From contig CBDHEM010000044.1 of the NCBI GenBank assembly GCA_965261955.1, positions 1 to 64,000 on the forward strand: 64,000 nt of DNA, written 5' to 3'. Every line of letters begins with the position of its first letter. The first letter of the stretch is position 1. This document shows positions 1-11,994 of this stretch, piece after piece. Below the pieces are notes generated by a model that was not told the origin of the DNA, made no database searches, and saw only the letters and a program-made list of their open reading frames with translations. This stretch comes from JABAAI01 sp965261955. Lineage in GTDB: Bacteria > Spirochaetota > Leptospiria > Leptospirales > Leptonemataceae. Made by a program: the position numbers and the translations under genes.

Positions 1-3000
1 GGCATACAGAACATGACTAAACTCATATATTGAACTAGATTTTAAAGCTAGGGCTAAAGCTAGGCATATAGACCAAGTCTAAACTGATATTTTGAGCTAA
101 ATTTTAATGCTAGAGCTGAATCTAGGCATATAGAACGAGACTAAACTCATATATAGAGCTAGATTTCAAAGCTTGGGCTTAGCTAGGGCTAAAGCTAGGC
201 ATATAGAACAAGACTAAACTCATATATTGAGCTTGATTTTAAAGCTAGGTTTAAAGCTAGGCATATCAAATTTCACTAAACTGATATATTGTGCTAGATT
301 TAAAAGTTAGAGCTAAAGCTAGGAATATAGACCAAAACTAAACTCATATATTGAGCTAGATTTTAAACCTAGGGTTAAAATTAGGCATATAGAACAAGTC
401 TAAACCGATATTTTGAGCTAAATTTTAATGTTAGAGCTGAATCTAGGCATATAGAACAAGACTAAACTCATATATTGAGCTAGATTTTAAAGCTAGGGTT
501 AAAGGTAGGCATACAGAACTAGACTAAACTCATATATTGAGCTAGATTTAAAAGTTAGAGCTAAAGCTAGGCATATAGACAATACTTAACTCGTATATTG
601 AAATAGATTTTAAAGCTATGGCTAAAATTAGGCATATAGAACAAGTCTAAACTAATATATTGAGCTAAATTTTTAAGCTAAAACTAAAGCTAGGCATATA
701 GAACATGATTAAACTCATATATTGAACTAGATTTTAATAAGGTCTAAAGCTAGGCATATAGAACAAGTCTAAACTCATATATTGAGCTAAATTTTAATGC
801 TAGAGCTGAATGTAGGCATATAGAACAAGACTAAACTCATATATTGAACTTGATTTTAAAGCTAGGTTTAAAGCTAGGCATATAAAATTTCACTAAACTC
901 ATATATTGAGCTAGATTTAAAAGTTAGAGCTAAAGCTAGGCATATAGACCAATACTAAACTCATATATTGAACTAGATTTTAAAGCAAGGGTTAAAATTA
1001 GGCATATAGAACAAGTCTAAACCGATATTTTGGGCTAAATTTTAATGCTAGATCTGAATCTAGGCATATAGAACAAGACTAAACTCATATATTGAGCTAG
1101 ATTTCAAAGCTTGGTCTAAGCTAGGCATGTAGAACCAGATTAAACTTATATATTGAGCAAGATTTTAAAGCTAGGGCTAAAGCTTAGCATATAGCACAGG
1201 ACTAAACTCTTATATAGAGCTACATTTTAAAGCTAGGGCTATAGCTATGGATATAGAACAATACTAAACTTGTATATTTAGCTAGATTTAAAGCTAGGGC
1301 TAAATCTAGGCTTATAGAACAAGACTAAACTCAAATATTGAGCTAGATTTTAAAGCTTGGGCTAATCTAGGCATATAGAACAAGAATAAACTCTTATATT
1401 GAGTTAGATTTCAAAGCTAGGACTAAAGTTAGGCATATAGAACAAGACTAAACTGATATATTGAGCTTGATTCTAAAGCTAGGGTTAAAGCTAGGCATAT
1501 AGAACTAGACTAAACTCATATATTGAGCTAGATTTAAAAGTTTGACCTAAAGCTAGGTATATAGACCAATACTAAACTCGTATATTGAGCTAGATTTTAA
1601 AGCTAGGGTTTAAATTAGGCATATAGAACAAGTCTAAATTAATATATTGAGCTAAATTTTAATGCTAGAGCTGAACTAGGCATATAGAACAAGACTAAAC
1701 TCATATATTGAGCTAGATTTCAAAGCTTGGGCTAAGCAAGGCATGTAGAACAAGAATAAACTCATATATTGAGCAAGATTTTATAGCTAGGGCTAAAGCT
1801 AAGCATATAGCACAGTACTAAACTCTTATATTGAGCTAGATTTCAAACCTAGGACTATAGCTATGGATAAAGAACAATACTAAACTCTTATATTGAGCTA
1901 GATTTTAAAGTTAGGGCTAAAGCTAGGCATATAGAACAAGACTAAACTCATATATTGAGCTAGATTTTAAAACTTGGGCTAAGCTAAGCATATAGAACAA
2001 GAATAAACTCATATATCGAGTTAGATTTCAAAGCTAGGACTAAAGCTAGGCATACAGAACAGTACTATATTCATATATTGAGATAGATTATAAAGCAAGG
2101 ATAAAACTAGGTAGATAGAACAAAACTAAACTCATATATTTATCTTGATTTCAAAGCTAAGTCTAAAGCTAGGCATATAGAACAAGAATAAACTCATGTT
2201 TAGAAATAGATTTTAAAGCTAGGACTAAAGCTAGGCATATAGAACAATACTAAACTCGTATATTTAGCTAGATTTTAATGCAAGGGCTAAATCTAGGCAT
2301 TTAGAACAAGACTAAACTCATATATTGAGCTAGATTTTAAAGCTTGGGCTAAGCTAGGCATGTAGAACAAGAATAAACTCATATATTGAGTTAGATTTTA
2401 AAGCTAGGGTTAAAGGTAGGCAAATAGAACTATACTAAACTCATATATTGAGCTAGATTTTAATGCTAAGTTTAAAGCTAGGCATATAGAACTAGACTAA
2501 ACTCATATATTGAGCTAGATTTAAAAGTTAGGGCTAAAGCTAGGCATATAGACCAATACTTAACTCGTATATTGAGCTTGATTTTAAAGCAAAGGCTAAA
2601 ATTAGGCATATGGAACAAGTCTAAAATCGTATATTGTGCTAAATTTTAAAACAAAAGCTAAAGCTAGGCATATAGAACATGTCTAAAGTCATATATTGAA
2701 CTAGATTTTAAAGCTAGGGCTAAATCTAGGCATATAGAACAAGACTAAACTCAAATATTGAGCTAGATTTTAAAGCTTGAGCTAAGCTAGGCATATAGAA
2801 CAAGAATAAACTCTTATATTGAGCTAGATTTCAAAGCTAGGACTAGAGCTAGGCAAATAGAACAGTACTATACTCATATATTGAGATAAATTTTAAAGCT
2901 AGGATTAAAAATTGGTAGATAGAACAAAACTAAACTCATATATTTAGCTAGATTTTAAAGCTAAGGCTAATGCTAGGCATATAGAACAAGAATAAACTCA

Positions 3001-4975
3001 TATTTTGAATTGGATTTTAAAGCTAGGACTAAAGCTAGACATATAGAACAATACTAAACTCGTATATTGAGCTAGATTTTAAAGCTAAGGCTAAATCTAG
3101 GCATATCGGACAAGACTAAACTCATATATTTAACTAGATTTTAAAGCTTGAGCAAAGCTAGGCATGTAGAATAAGAATAAACTCATATATTGAGCTAGAT
3201 TTTAAAGCTAGGGCTAAAGCTATGCATATAGCACAGTACTAAACCCTTATATTGAGCTAGATTTCAAAGCTAGGGCTATAGCTATGGTTATATAACAATA
3301 CTAAACTCGTATATTGAGCTTGACTTTAAAGCTAGGGCTAAAGCTAGGCATATAGAACAAGACTAAACTCATATATTGAGCTAGATTATAAAGCTTGGGA
3401 TAAGCTAGGCATGTTGAACAAGAATAAACTCATATATTGAGCTAGATTTTAAAGCTAGGGCTAATGCTAGGCATATAGCACAGTACTAAACACCTATATT
3501 GAGCTAGATTTTAAAGCTAGGGCTATAGCCTTGGATATAAAACAATAATAAACTTGTATATTGAGCTAGATTTTAAAGCTAGGGCTAAAACTAGGCATAT
3601 AGAACAAAACTAAACTCATATATTGAGCTAGATTTTAAAAATTGGGCTAAGCTAGGCATATAGAACAAGAATAAACTCATATATTGGGCTAGATTTCTAA
3701 GCTAGGACTAAAGCTAGGCATATAGAACAGTACTATACTCATATATTGAGATAGATTATATAGCCAAGATTAAAACTAGGTAGATAGAACAAAACTAAAC
3801 TCATATATTTAGCTACATTTTAAAGCTAAGGCTAAAGCTAGGCATATAGAACAAGAATAAACTCATATTTTGAATTAGATTTTAAAGCTAGGACTAAAGC
3901 TAGGCATATAGAACAATACTAAACTCGTATATTTAGCTAGATTTTAAAGCTAGGGCTAAATCTAGGCATATAGAACAAGACTAAACTCATATATTGAGCT
4001 AGATTTTAAAGCTTGAGCTAAGCTAGGCATGTAGAACAAGAATAAACTCATATATTGAGCTAGATTTTAAAGCAAAGTTTAAAGCTAGGCATATAGAACT
4101 AGACTAAACTCATATATTGAGCTAGATTTAAAAGTTAGAGCTAAAGCTAGGCATATAGACCAATACTTAACTCATATATTGAGCAAGGTTTAAAAGCTAA
4201 GGCTAAAATTAGGCATATAGATCAAGTCTAAACTCATATATTGAGCTAAATTTTAAAACTAAAGCTAAAGCTAGGCATATAGAACAAGACTAAACTCATA
4301 CATTGAACTAGATTTTAAAGCTAGGGCTAAAGCTGGGCATATAGAACAAGACTAAAGTCATATATTGAGCTTGATTCTAAAGCTAGGTTTAAAGCTAGGC
4401 ATATAGAACTAGACTAAACTCATATATTGAGCTTGATTTAAAAGTTAGACCTAAAGCTAGGCATATAGACCAATACTAAACTCGTATATTGAGCTAGATT
4501 TTAAAGCTAGGGTTAAAATTAGGCATATAGAACAAGTCTAAACTCATATATTGAGCTAAATTTTAATGCTTGAGCTGAATCTAGTCATATAGAACAAGAC
4601 TAAACTCATATATTGAACTAGATTTCAAAGCTTGGGCTAAGCTAGGCATGTAGAACAAGAATAAACTCATATATTGAGCTAGATTTTAAAGCTAGGGCTA
4701 AAGCTATGCCTATAGCATAGAACTAAACTCTTATATTGAGCTAGATTTCCAAGCTAGTGCTATAGCTATGGATAAAGAACAATAATAAACTCGTATATTG
4801 ATCTAGATTTTAAAGCTAGGGCTAAAGCCAGGCATATAGAACAAGACTAAACTCATATAATGAGCTTGATTATAAAGCTTGGGCTAATCTAGGCATGTAG
4901 AACAAGAATAAACTCGTATATTGAGCTAGATTTTAAAGCTAGGGCTAAAGATAGGCATATAGCACAGTACTAAAA
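1..4975. repeat. 62-bp satellite array (about 80 copies)
   Basis: The whole stretch is a head-to-tail array of a monomer of about 61.8 bp. Each monomer contains the blocks GGCATATAGAACAAGACTAA, CTCATATATTGAGCTAG and TTTTAAAGCTAGGGCTAAAG, so AGCTAG-type palindromes recur. Monomers differ by point changes and small indels, and marked variants (GCATGTAGAA, TAGCACAG, AAGCTTGGGC) recur at fixed distances, showing higher-order organisation. The array runs off the left edge. No gene or long open frame is present. A centromeric, pericentromeric or subtelomeric origin is possible but cannot be told from sequence. Confidence 0.97.
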
Positions 4976-6034
4976 AAAAGTTTTTGTTAATATTTATCCC
5001 TTTTACTGGTATAATCAAAATCAGTTGTTTAAACAAATCTATATTTTCCTCAGGATTTGCCTCTTTCAAACATGGTAAGAAAAACAAACTTTCTGGGTAT
5101 TTCAGTGTTGGTTTCTGGTCACTTTTATGTATAAAAAAAAAATTCTACGAATTTCACAAAAATACTTCAAAACAACAGAAAGGCATAGTTTAGCAGTATG
5201 TGGCTCACTTGTGGAGAAAAACTTTTTTTGTTAATATTTATCCCCTTTTATTGGTTTAATCAAAAAAAGTTGTTTAAACAAATCCAAATTTTCCTCAGTA
5301 TTTTTCCCTTTCAAACAAGTTAAGAAAAACATACTTTCTGAGTATTTCAGTGCTCGTTTCTGAGATAGTCACTTTTATGTCTAAAAAGAAAAGATCTCTA
5401 TGAATTACCAAAAAAATGCTTCAAAACAACAGAAAGGCATAGTTTAGCAGTATGTGGCTCACTTGGTGGAGAAACACAGTTTTTGTTAATATTTAACCCC
5501 TTTTACAGTTTTGATCAAAAAAAGTTGTTTAAACAAATCCAAATTTTCCTCAGGATTTGCCCCTTTTCAAACATGGTAAGAAAAACAAACTTTCTGAGTA
5601 TTTCAGTTCTCGTTTCTAAGATAGTCACTTTTATGTCTAAAAAGAAAAGTTCTCTATGAATTTCCTCAAAAATGCTTAAAAACAACATAAAGGCTTAATT
5701 TAGCAGTATGTGGCTCACTTTGTGGAGAAAAACAGTTTTTGTTAATATTTATCCCCTTTTACTGGTTTGATCAAAAACAGTTGTTTAAACAAATCCAAAT
5801 TTTCCTCAGGATTTGCCACTCTCAAACATGGTAAGAAAAACATTCTTTCTGAGTATTTCAGTGCTCATTTCAGAGATAGTCAATTTTATGTCTAAAATGA
5901 AGAGTTCTCTATGAATTTCCCACAAAAATGCTTCAAAATACAGAAAGGCATAGTTTAGCAGTATGTGGCTCACTTTGTGGAGAAAAACAGTTTTTGTTAA
6001 TATTTATCCCCTTTTACTGGTTTGATCAAAAACA

Positions 6035-6731
6035 TTAAGGGGGGACTATACCATTTTCATCCGAAATTTGCACATTTTTTTGTACCTGTCATAACTTTTT
6101 TCCCCTTTCTTTTGTGCAAATAATTATTATACTAGCTTGTTGCTTATTGTGTGTGCTTTAAGATGGTAGGTAAATGTCTTTAAAGGCACTTTTTTTAAAG
6201 ATATAGCCAAACACGCAAGGGTCACTCAAAAAATGGCACCTCCCAAATGGCAAGTCCTCTAATTCCCAGGAGCCTTGAGCTACAGACCCCAAATTTCCTG
6301 TGTAGCTTGCTAACACTAAAATCTTTGATATGACTGAGCCATAATTACAATATGGTGAAGTATTGATTAGATATGTGACACTTTATTTCCAACCGCGCCA
6401 AAATCTTCGGAAAAATTGTGACATCGCCTCTTCTAATCACCATAACTCAATATTGCTTCACGGTAAAAAAACAAACTCACAGGCATATCGCTGGTGGGAA
6501 GCAACAACTCAAGTTTGGGATCTGTAGCTCACAGGGCCTTGGAATTAGCGGATTTTCAAATTAGGAAGTGCCATTTTTTGAGTGCCCCTTGCGAGTTTGG
6601 CTATATCTTCTATGAAAAAGTGCCTATAGAGATTTTTTACATATCATCTTAAACCACACACAATAAGCAACAAGCTGGTATAATAATTATTTGCACAAAA
6701 GAAAGGGAGAAAAGTTATGCAAAAAAATATG
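6035..6731. mobile_element. TTAA-type foldback (MITE-like) element, copy 1, right end truncated
   Basis: A non-satellite insertion of about 0.7 kb. It starts TTAAGGGGGGACTATACCAT and is almost entirely palindromic: the left arm segment GCTTGTTGCTTATTGTGTGT (near 6136) reappears reverse-complemented near 6657-6676, and GGGTCACTCAAAAAATGGCA reappears inverted near 6570-6589. No transposase is encoded, so it is non-autonomous. The right terminus is missing; the element runs straight into the satellite motif GCCCCTTTCAAAC near 6731. The TTAA end suggests the piggyBac or Kolobok superfamilies, which use TTAA targets; that assignment is inference. Confidence 0.85.
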
Positions 6732-9700
6732 CCCCTTTCAAACATAGTAAGAAAAACAAACTTTCTGATTATTTTAGTGCTCATTTCTGAGATAGTCACT
6801 TTTATGTCTAAATAGAAAAGTTCCCTATGAATTACCCAAAAAATGCTACAAAACAACAGAACGGCATAGTTTAGCAGTATGTGGCTCACTTTGTGGAGAA
6901 AAACATTTTTTGTAATATTTATCCTCTATTACTGGTTTGTTCAAAAACATTTGTTTAAATAAATCCAAATTTTCCTCAGGATTTTCCCCTTCTCAAACAT
7001 GGTATGAAAAAAAAATTGGCTGAGTCTTTCAGTACTCATTTATGCGATAGTCACTTTTATGTTAAAAGAAAAGTTCTCTATGAATTTCCCCCAAAAAGCT
7101 TCAAAACAACAGAAAGGTATAGTTTAGCAGTATGTGGCTCACTTTCTGGAGAAAACTGTTTTTTGTTAATATTAATCCACTTTTACTGGTTTGATCAAAA
7201 AGAGTTGTTTAAACAAATCCAAATTTTCCCAGGATTTGCCCCTTTCAAACATGGTAAGAAAAACAAACTTTCTGAGTATTTCAGTGCTCGTTTCTGTGAT
7301 AGTCACTTTTATGTCTAAAAAGAAAAGTTCTCAATGAATTTCCCAAAAAATGCTTCAAAACAACAGAAAGGCATAGTTTAGCAGTGTGTGGATCACTTGG
7401 TGGAGAAAAACAGTTTTTGTTAATATTTATCTCCTTTTACTGGCTTGATCAAAAACAGTTGTTTAAACAAATCCTAATTTTCCTCAGGATTGGCCCCTTT
7501 CAAACATGGTAAGAAAAACAAACTTTCTGAGTATTTCATTGCTCGTTTCTGAGATAGTCAATTTTATGTCTAAAAAGAAAAGTCCTCAATGAATTTCCCA
7601 AAAAATGCTTCAAAACAACAGAAAGGCATGGTCTAGACGTTTGTGGCTCACTATGTGGAGAAAAACATTTTTGTTAATATTTATCCCCTTTTACTGGTTT
7701 GAACAAAAGCAGTTGTTTAAACAAATCCTAATTTTCCTCAGTATTTGCCCCTTTCAAACCTGATCAGAAAAACAAATTTTCTGAGTATTTCAGTGCTCGT
7801 TTCTGAGATAGTCAATTTTATGTCTAAAAAGAAAAGTTCTCTATGAATTTCCACCAAAATGCTTCAAAACAACAGAGAGGCATAGTTTAGCAGTATGTGG
7901 CTCACTTTCTGGAGAAAAACTTTTTTTTTTAAATATTTATCCCCTTTTACTGGTTTGATCAAAATCAGTTGTTTAAACAAATTCAAATTTTCCTCTAGTA
8001 TTTGCCCCATTCAAACATGGTAAGAAAAACAAACTTTCTGAGTATTTCAGTGCTCGTTTCTGAGATAGTCACTTTTATGTCTAAAAAGAAAAGTTCTCTA
8101 TGAATTTCCTTCAAAATGCTTCAAAACAACAGAAAGGCATAGTTTAGCAGTGTGTGGCTCATTTGTGGAGAAAAACAGTTTTTGTTAAGATTTTTCCTCT
8201 ATTACTGGTTTGTTCAAAAAAAGTGGTTTAAACAAATCCAAATTTTACTCAGGATTTGCCTCTTTCAAACATGGTAAGACAAACAAACTTTCTGTGTATT
8301 TCTGTGCTGGTTTCTGCAATAGTCACTTTTATGTATAAAAAGAAAAGTTCTCTATGAATTTCTCCAAAAATGCTTCAAAACAACAGAAAGGCATAGTTTA
8401 GCAGTATGTGGCTCACTTTGTGGAGAAAAACAGTTTTTGTTAATATTTACCCCTTTTACTGGTTTAATCAAAATCAGTTGTTTAAACATATCTAAATTTT
8501 CCTCAGGATTTGCCTCTTTCAAACATGGTAAGAAAAACAAACTTTCTGAGTATTTCAGTGCTCGTTACTGGTCACTTTTATGTCTAAAAAAAAAATTTCT
8601 ACGAATTTTCCCAAAAATGCTTCAAAACAACAGAAAGGCATAGTTTAGCAGTATGTGGCTCACTTTGTGGAGAAAAACAGTTTTTGTTAATATTTATCCC
8701 CTTTTATTGGTTTGATCAAAAACAGTTGTTTAAACAAATCCAAATTTTCTTCAGTATTTGTCCCTTTCAAAAAGGTAAGAAAAACATACTTTCTGAGTAT
8801 TTCAGTGCTCGTTTCTGAGATAGTCAATTTTATGTGTAAAAAGAAAAGTTCTCTTTTATGTCAAAAAAGAAAAGATCTCTATGAATTACCAAAAAAATGC
8901 TTCAAAACATCAGAAAGGCATAGTTCAGCAGTATGTGGCTCACTTGGTGGAGAAAAACTTTTTTTTTAATATTTATCCCCTTTTACTGGTTTGATCAAAA
9001 ATATTTGTTTAAACAAATCCAAATTTTCTTCACGATTGGTCCCTTTAAAACATGGTAAGAAAAACAAACTTTCTGAGTATTTCATTGCTCGTTTCTGAGA
9101 TAGTCAATTTTATGTCTAAAAAGAAAAGTTCTCTATGGATTTCCCCTAAAATGCTTAGAAACAACAGAAAGGCATGGTTTAGAAGTTTGTGGCTCACTTT
9201 GTGGAGAAAAACAGTTTTTGTTAATATTTATCCCCTTTTACTGGTTTGAACAAAAAAAGTTGTTTAAACAAATCCTATTTTTCCTCAGTATTTGCCCCTT
9301 TCAAACCTGATCAGAAAAACAAACTTTCAGAGTATTTCAGTGCTCGTTTCTGAGATAGTCAATTTTATGTCATAAAGAAAAGTTCTCTATGAATTTCCAC
9401 AAAAATGCTTCAAAACAACAGAAAGGCATAGTTTAGCAGGATGTGGCTCACTTTGTGGAGAAAAACAGTTTTTGTTAATATTTATCCTCTATTACTGGTT
9501 TGAAACAAAACAGTTGTTTAAACAAATTCAAATTTTCATCAGTATTTTCCCCTTTCAAACATGGAAAGAAAAACAAACTTTCTGAGTTTTTCAGTGCTCG
9601 TTTCTGAGATAGTCAATTTTATGTCTAAAAAGAAAAATTCTCATTGAATTTCCACCAAAATGCTTCAAAACAACAGAAAGCATAGTTTAGCAGTATGTGG

Positions 9701-11279
9701 CTCACTTTGTGGAGAAAAAAAAATTTTGTTAATAATTATACGCTTTTACTGATTTTATCAAAAAAAAAGTTGCTTAAAAAAATCCAAATTTTCCACAGGA
9801 TTTGCCTATTTTCAAACATGGTAAGAAAAACAAACTTTCTGAGTATTTCAGTGCTCGTTTCTGAGATAGTCACTTTTATGTCTAAAAAGAAAGGTTCTCT
9901 ATGAATTTCCCTCAAAATGCTTCAAAACAACAGAAAGGCATAGTTTAGCAGTATGTGGCTCATTTGTGGAGAATAACAGTTTTTGTTAAGATTTTTCCTC
10001 TATTACTGGTTTGTTCAAAAACAGTGGTTTAAACAAATCCAATTTTCCTCAGGATTTGCCCCATTTCAAACATGGTAAGAAAAACAAACTTTCTGAGTAT
10101 TTCAGTGCTTGTTTCTGCAATAGTCACTTTTATGTGTAAAAAGAAAAGTTCTCTATGAATTTCTCCAAAAATGCTTCAAAACAACAGAAATGCATAGTTT
10201 AGCAGTATGTGGCTCACTTTGTGGAGAAAAACAGTTTTTGTTAATATTTATCCCTTTTACTGGTTTAATCAAAAAGAATTGTTTAAACAAATCTAAATAT
10301 TCCTCAGGATTTGCCTCTTTCAAACATGGCAAGAAAAAAAATTTCTGAGTATTTTAGTGCACGTTTCTGGTCACTTTTAAGTCTAAAAATAATTCTCTAT
10401 GAATTTCCCCAAAAATGCTTCAAAACAACAGAAAGGCATAGTTTAGCAGTATGTGGCTCACTTTGTGGAGGAAAACTTTTTTTGTTAATATTTACCCCCT
10501 TTTATTTTTTTGATCAAAAACAGTTGTTTACAAAATCCAAATTTTCCTCAGTATTTGTCCCTTTCAAACAAGGTAAGAAAAACATAATTTCTGAGTATTT
10601 CAGTGCTCATTCCTGAGATATTCATTTTTATGTCTAAAAAGAAAAGATCTCTATGAATTACCAAAAAAATGCTTCAAAACAACAGAAAGGTATAGTTTAG
10701 CAGTATGGGGCTCACTTAGTGGAGAAAAACAGTTTTTGTTAATAGTTATCCCCTTTTACTGGTTTAATCAAAAACAGTTGTTTAAACAAATCTAAATTTT
10801 CCTCAGGATTTTCCCCTTTTCAAACATGTTAAAAAAAAAATTTCTGAGTATTTCAGTGCTCGTTTCTGCGATACATATTTATGTTAAAAGTAAAGTTCTC
10901 TATAAATTTCCCCTAAAAAGCTACAAAAAACTGAAAGGCATAGTTTAGCAGTATGTGGCTCACTTTCTGGAGAAAAACAGTTTTTGTTAATATTTATCCT
11001 CTTTTAATGGTTTGATCAAAAAAATTGTTTAAACAAATCAAAAATTTTCCTCAGTATTTGCTCCTTTTCAAACATGGTAAAAAATACAACTTTCTGAGTA
11101 TTTCAGTGCTCTTTTTCCGCGATAGATATTTTTATGTTAAAAGTAAAGTTCTCTATGAATTTCCCACAAAAATGCTTCAAAACAACAGAAAGGCATAGTT
11201 TAGCAGTATGTGGCTCACTTTTTGGAGAAAAAAAGTTTTTGTTAATATTTATCCCCTTTTACTGGTTTGATCAAAAACA

Positions 11280-11994
11280 TTAAGTGGGAAACTATACCAT
11301 TTTCCTATGAAATTTTCACTTTTTTTTGTACCTGTCATAACTTTTTTTCCCTTTCTTTTGTGCAAATAATTATTATACTGGCTTGTTGCTTATTGTGTGT
11401 GCTTTAAGATGGTATATCAAATGTCTCTACAGGCACTTTTTTAGAAGATATAGCCAAACATGCAAGGGTCACTCAAAAAATGGCACCTCCCAAATGGCAA
11501 GTCCTCTAATTCCCAGGAGCCTTGAGCTACAGACCCCAAATTTCCTGTGTAGCTTGCTAACACTAAAATCTTTGATATGACTGAGCCATAATTGCAATGT
11601 GGTGAAGTGTTGATTAGATATGTGACACTTTATTTCCAACCGCGCCAAAATCCTCGGAAAATCTGTGATCCCGCCTCTTCTAATCACCATAACTCAACAT
11701 TGCTTCACGGTGAAAATAAAAACTCACAGTCATATCACTGCTTATGTTTGTGGAAAGCAAAAACTCAAGTTTGGAGTCTGTAGCTCACGGGGCCTTGGAA
11801 TTAGCAGATTTTCAAATTAGGAAGTGCCATTTTTTGAGAGCCCCTTGCGAGTTTGGCTATATCTTCAAAGAAAAAGTGCCTATAGAAATTTTTTACATAT
11901 CATCTTAAACCACACACAATAAGCAAGAGGTTGATATAATAATTATTTGCACAAAAGAAAGGGAGAAAAGTTATGACAGATACAAAAAAAATGT
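11280..11994. mobile_element. TTAA-type foldback element, copy 2 (duplicate of copy 1 with its flanks)
   Basis: Nearly the same sequence as the copy at 6035, with the same 5' join to the satellite (GATCAAAAACATTAAG) and the same truncated 3' join (GTGCCCCTTTTAAACATAGTA). The neighbouring satellite monomers also share private variants with those around copy 1. It is therefore a duplicate created by satellite amplification, not a second insertion. It has no coding capacity; the 73-codon minus-strand and 65-codon plus-strand frames inside it are by-products. Confidence 0.85.
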
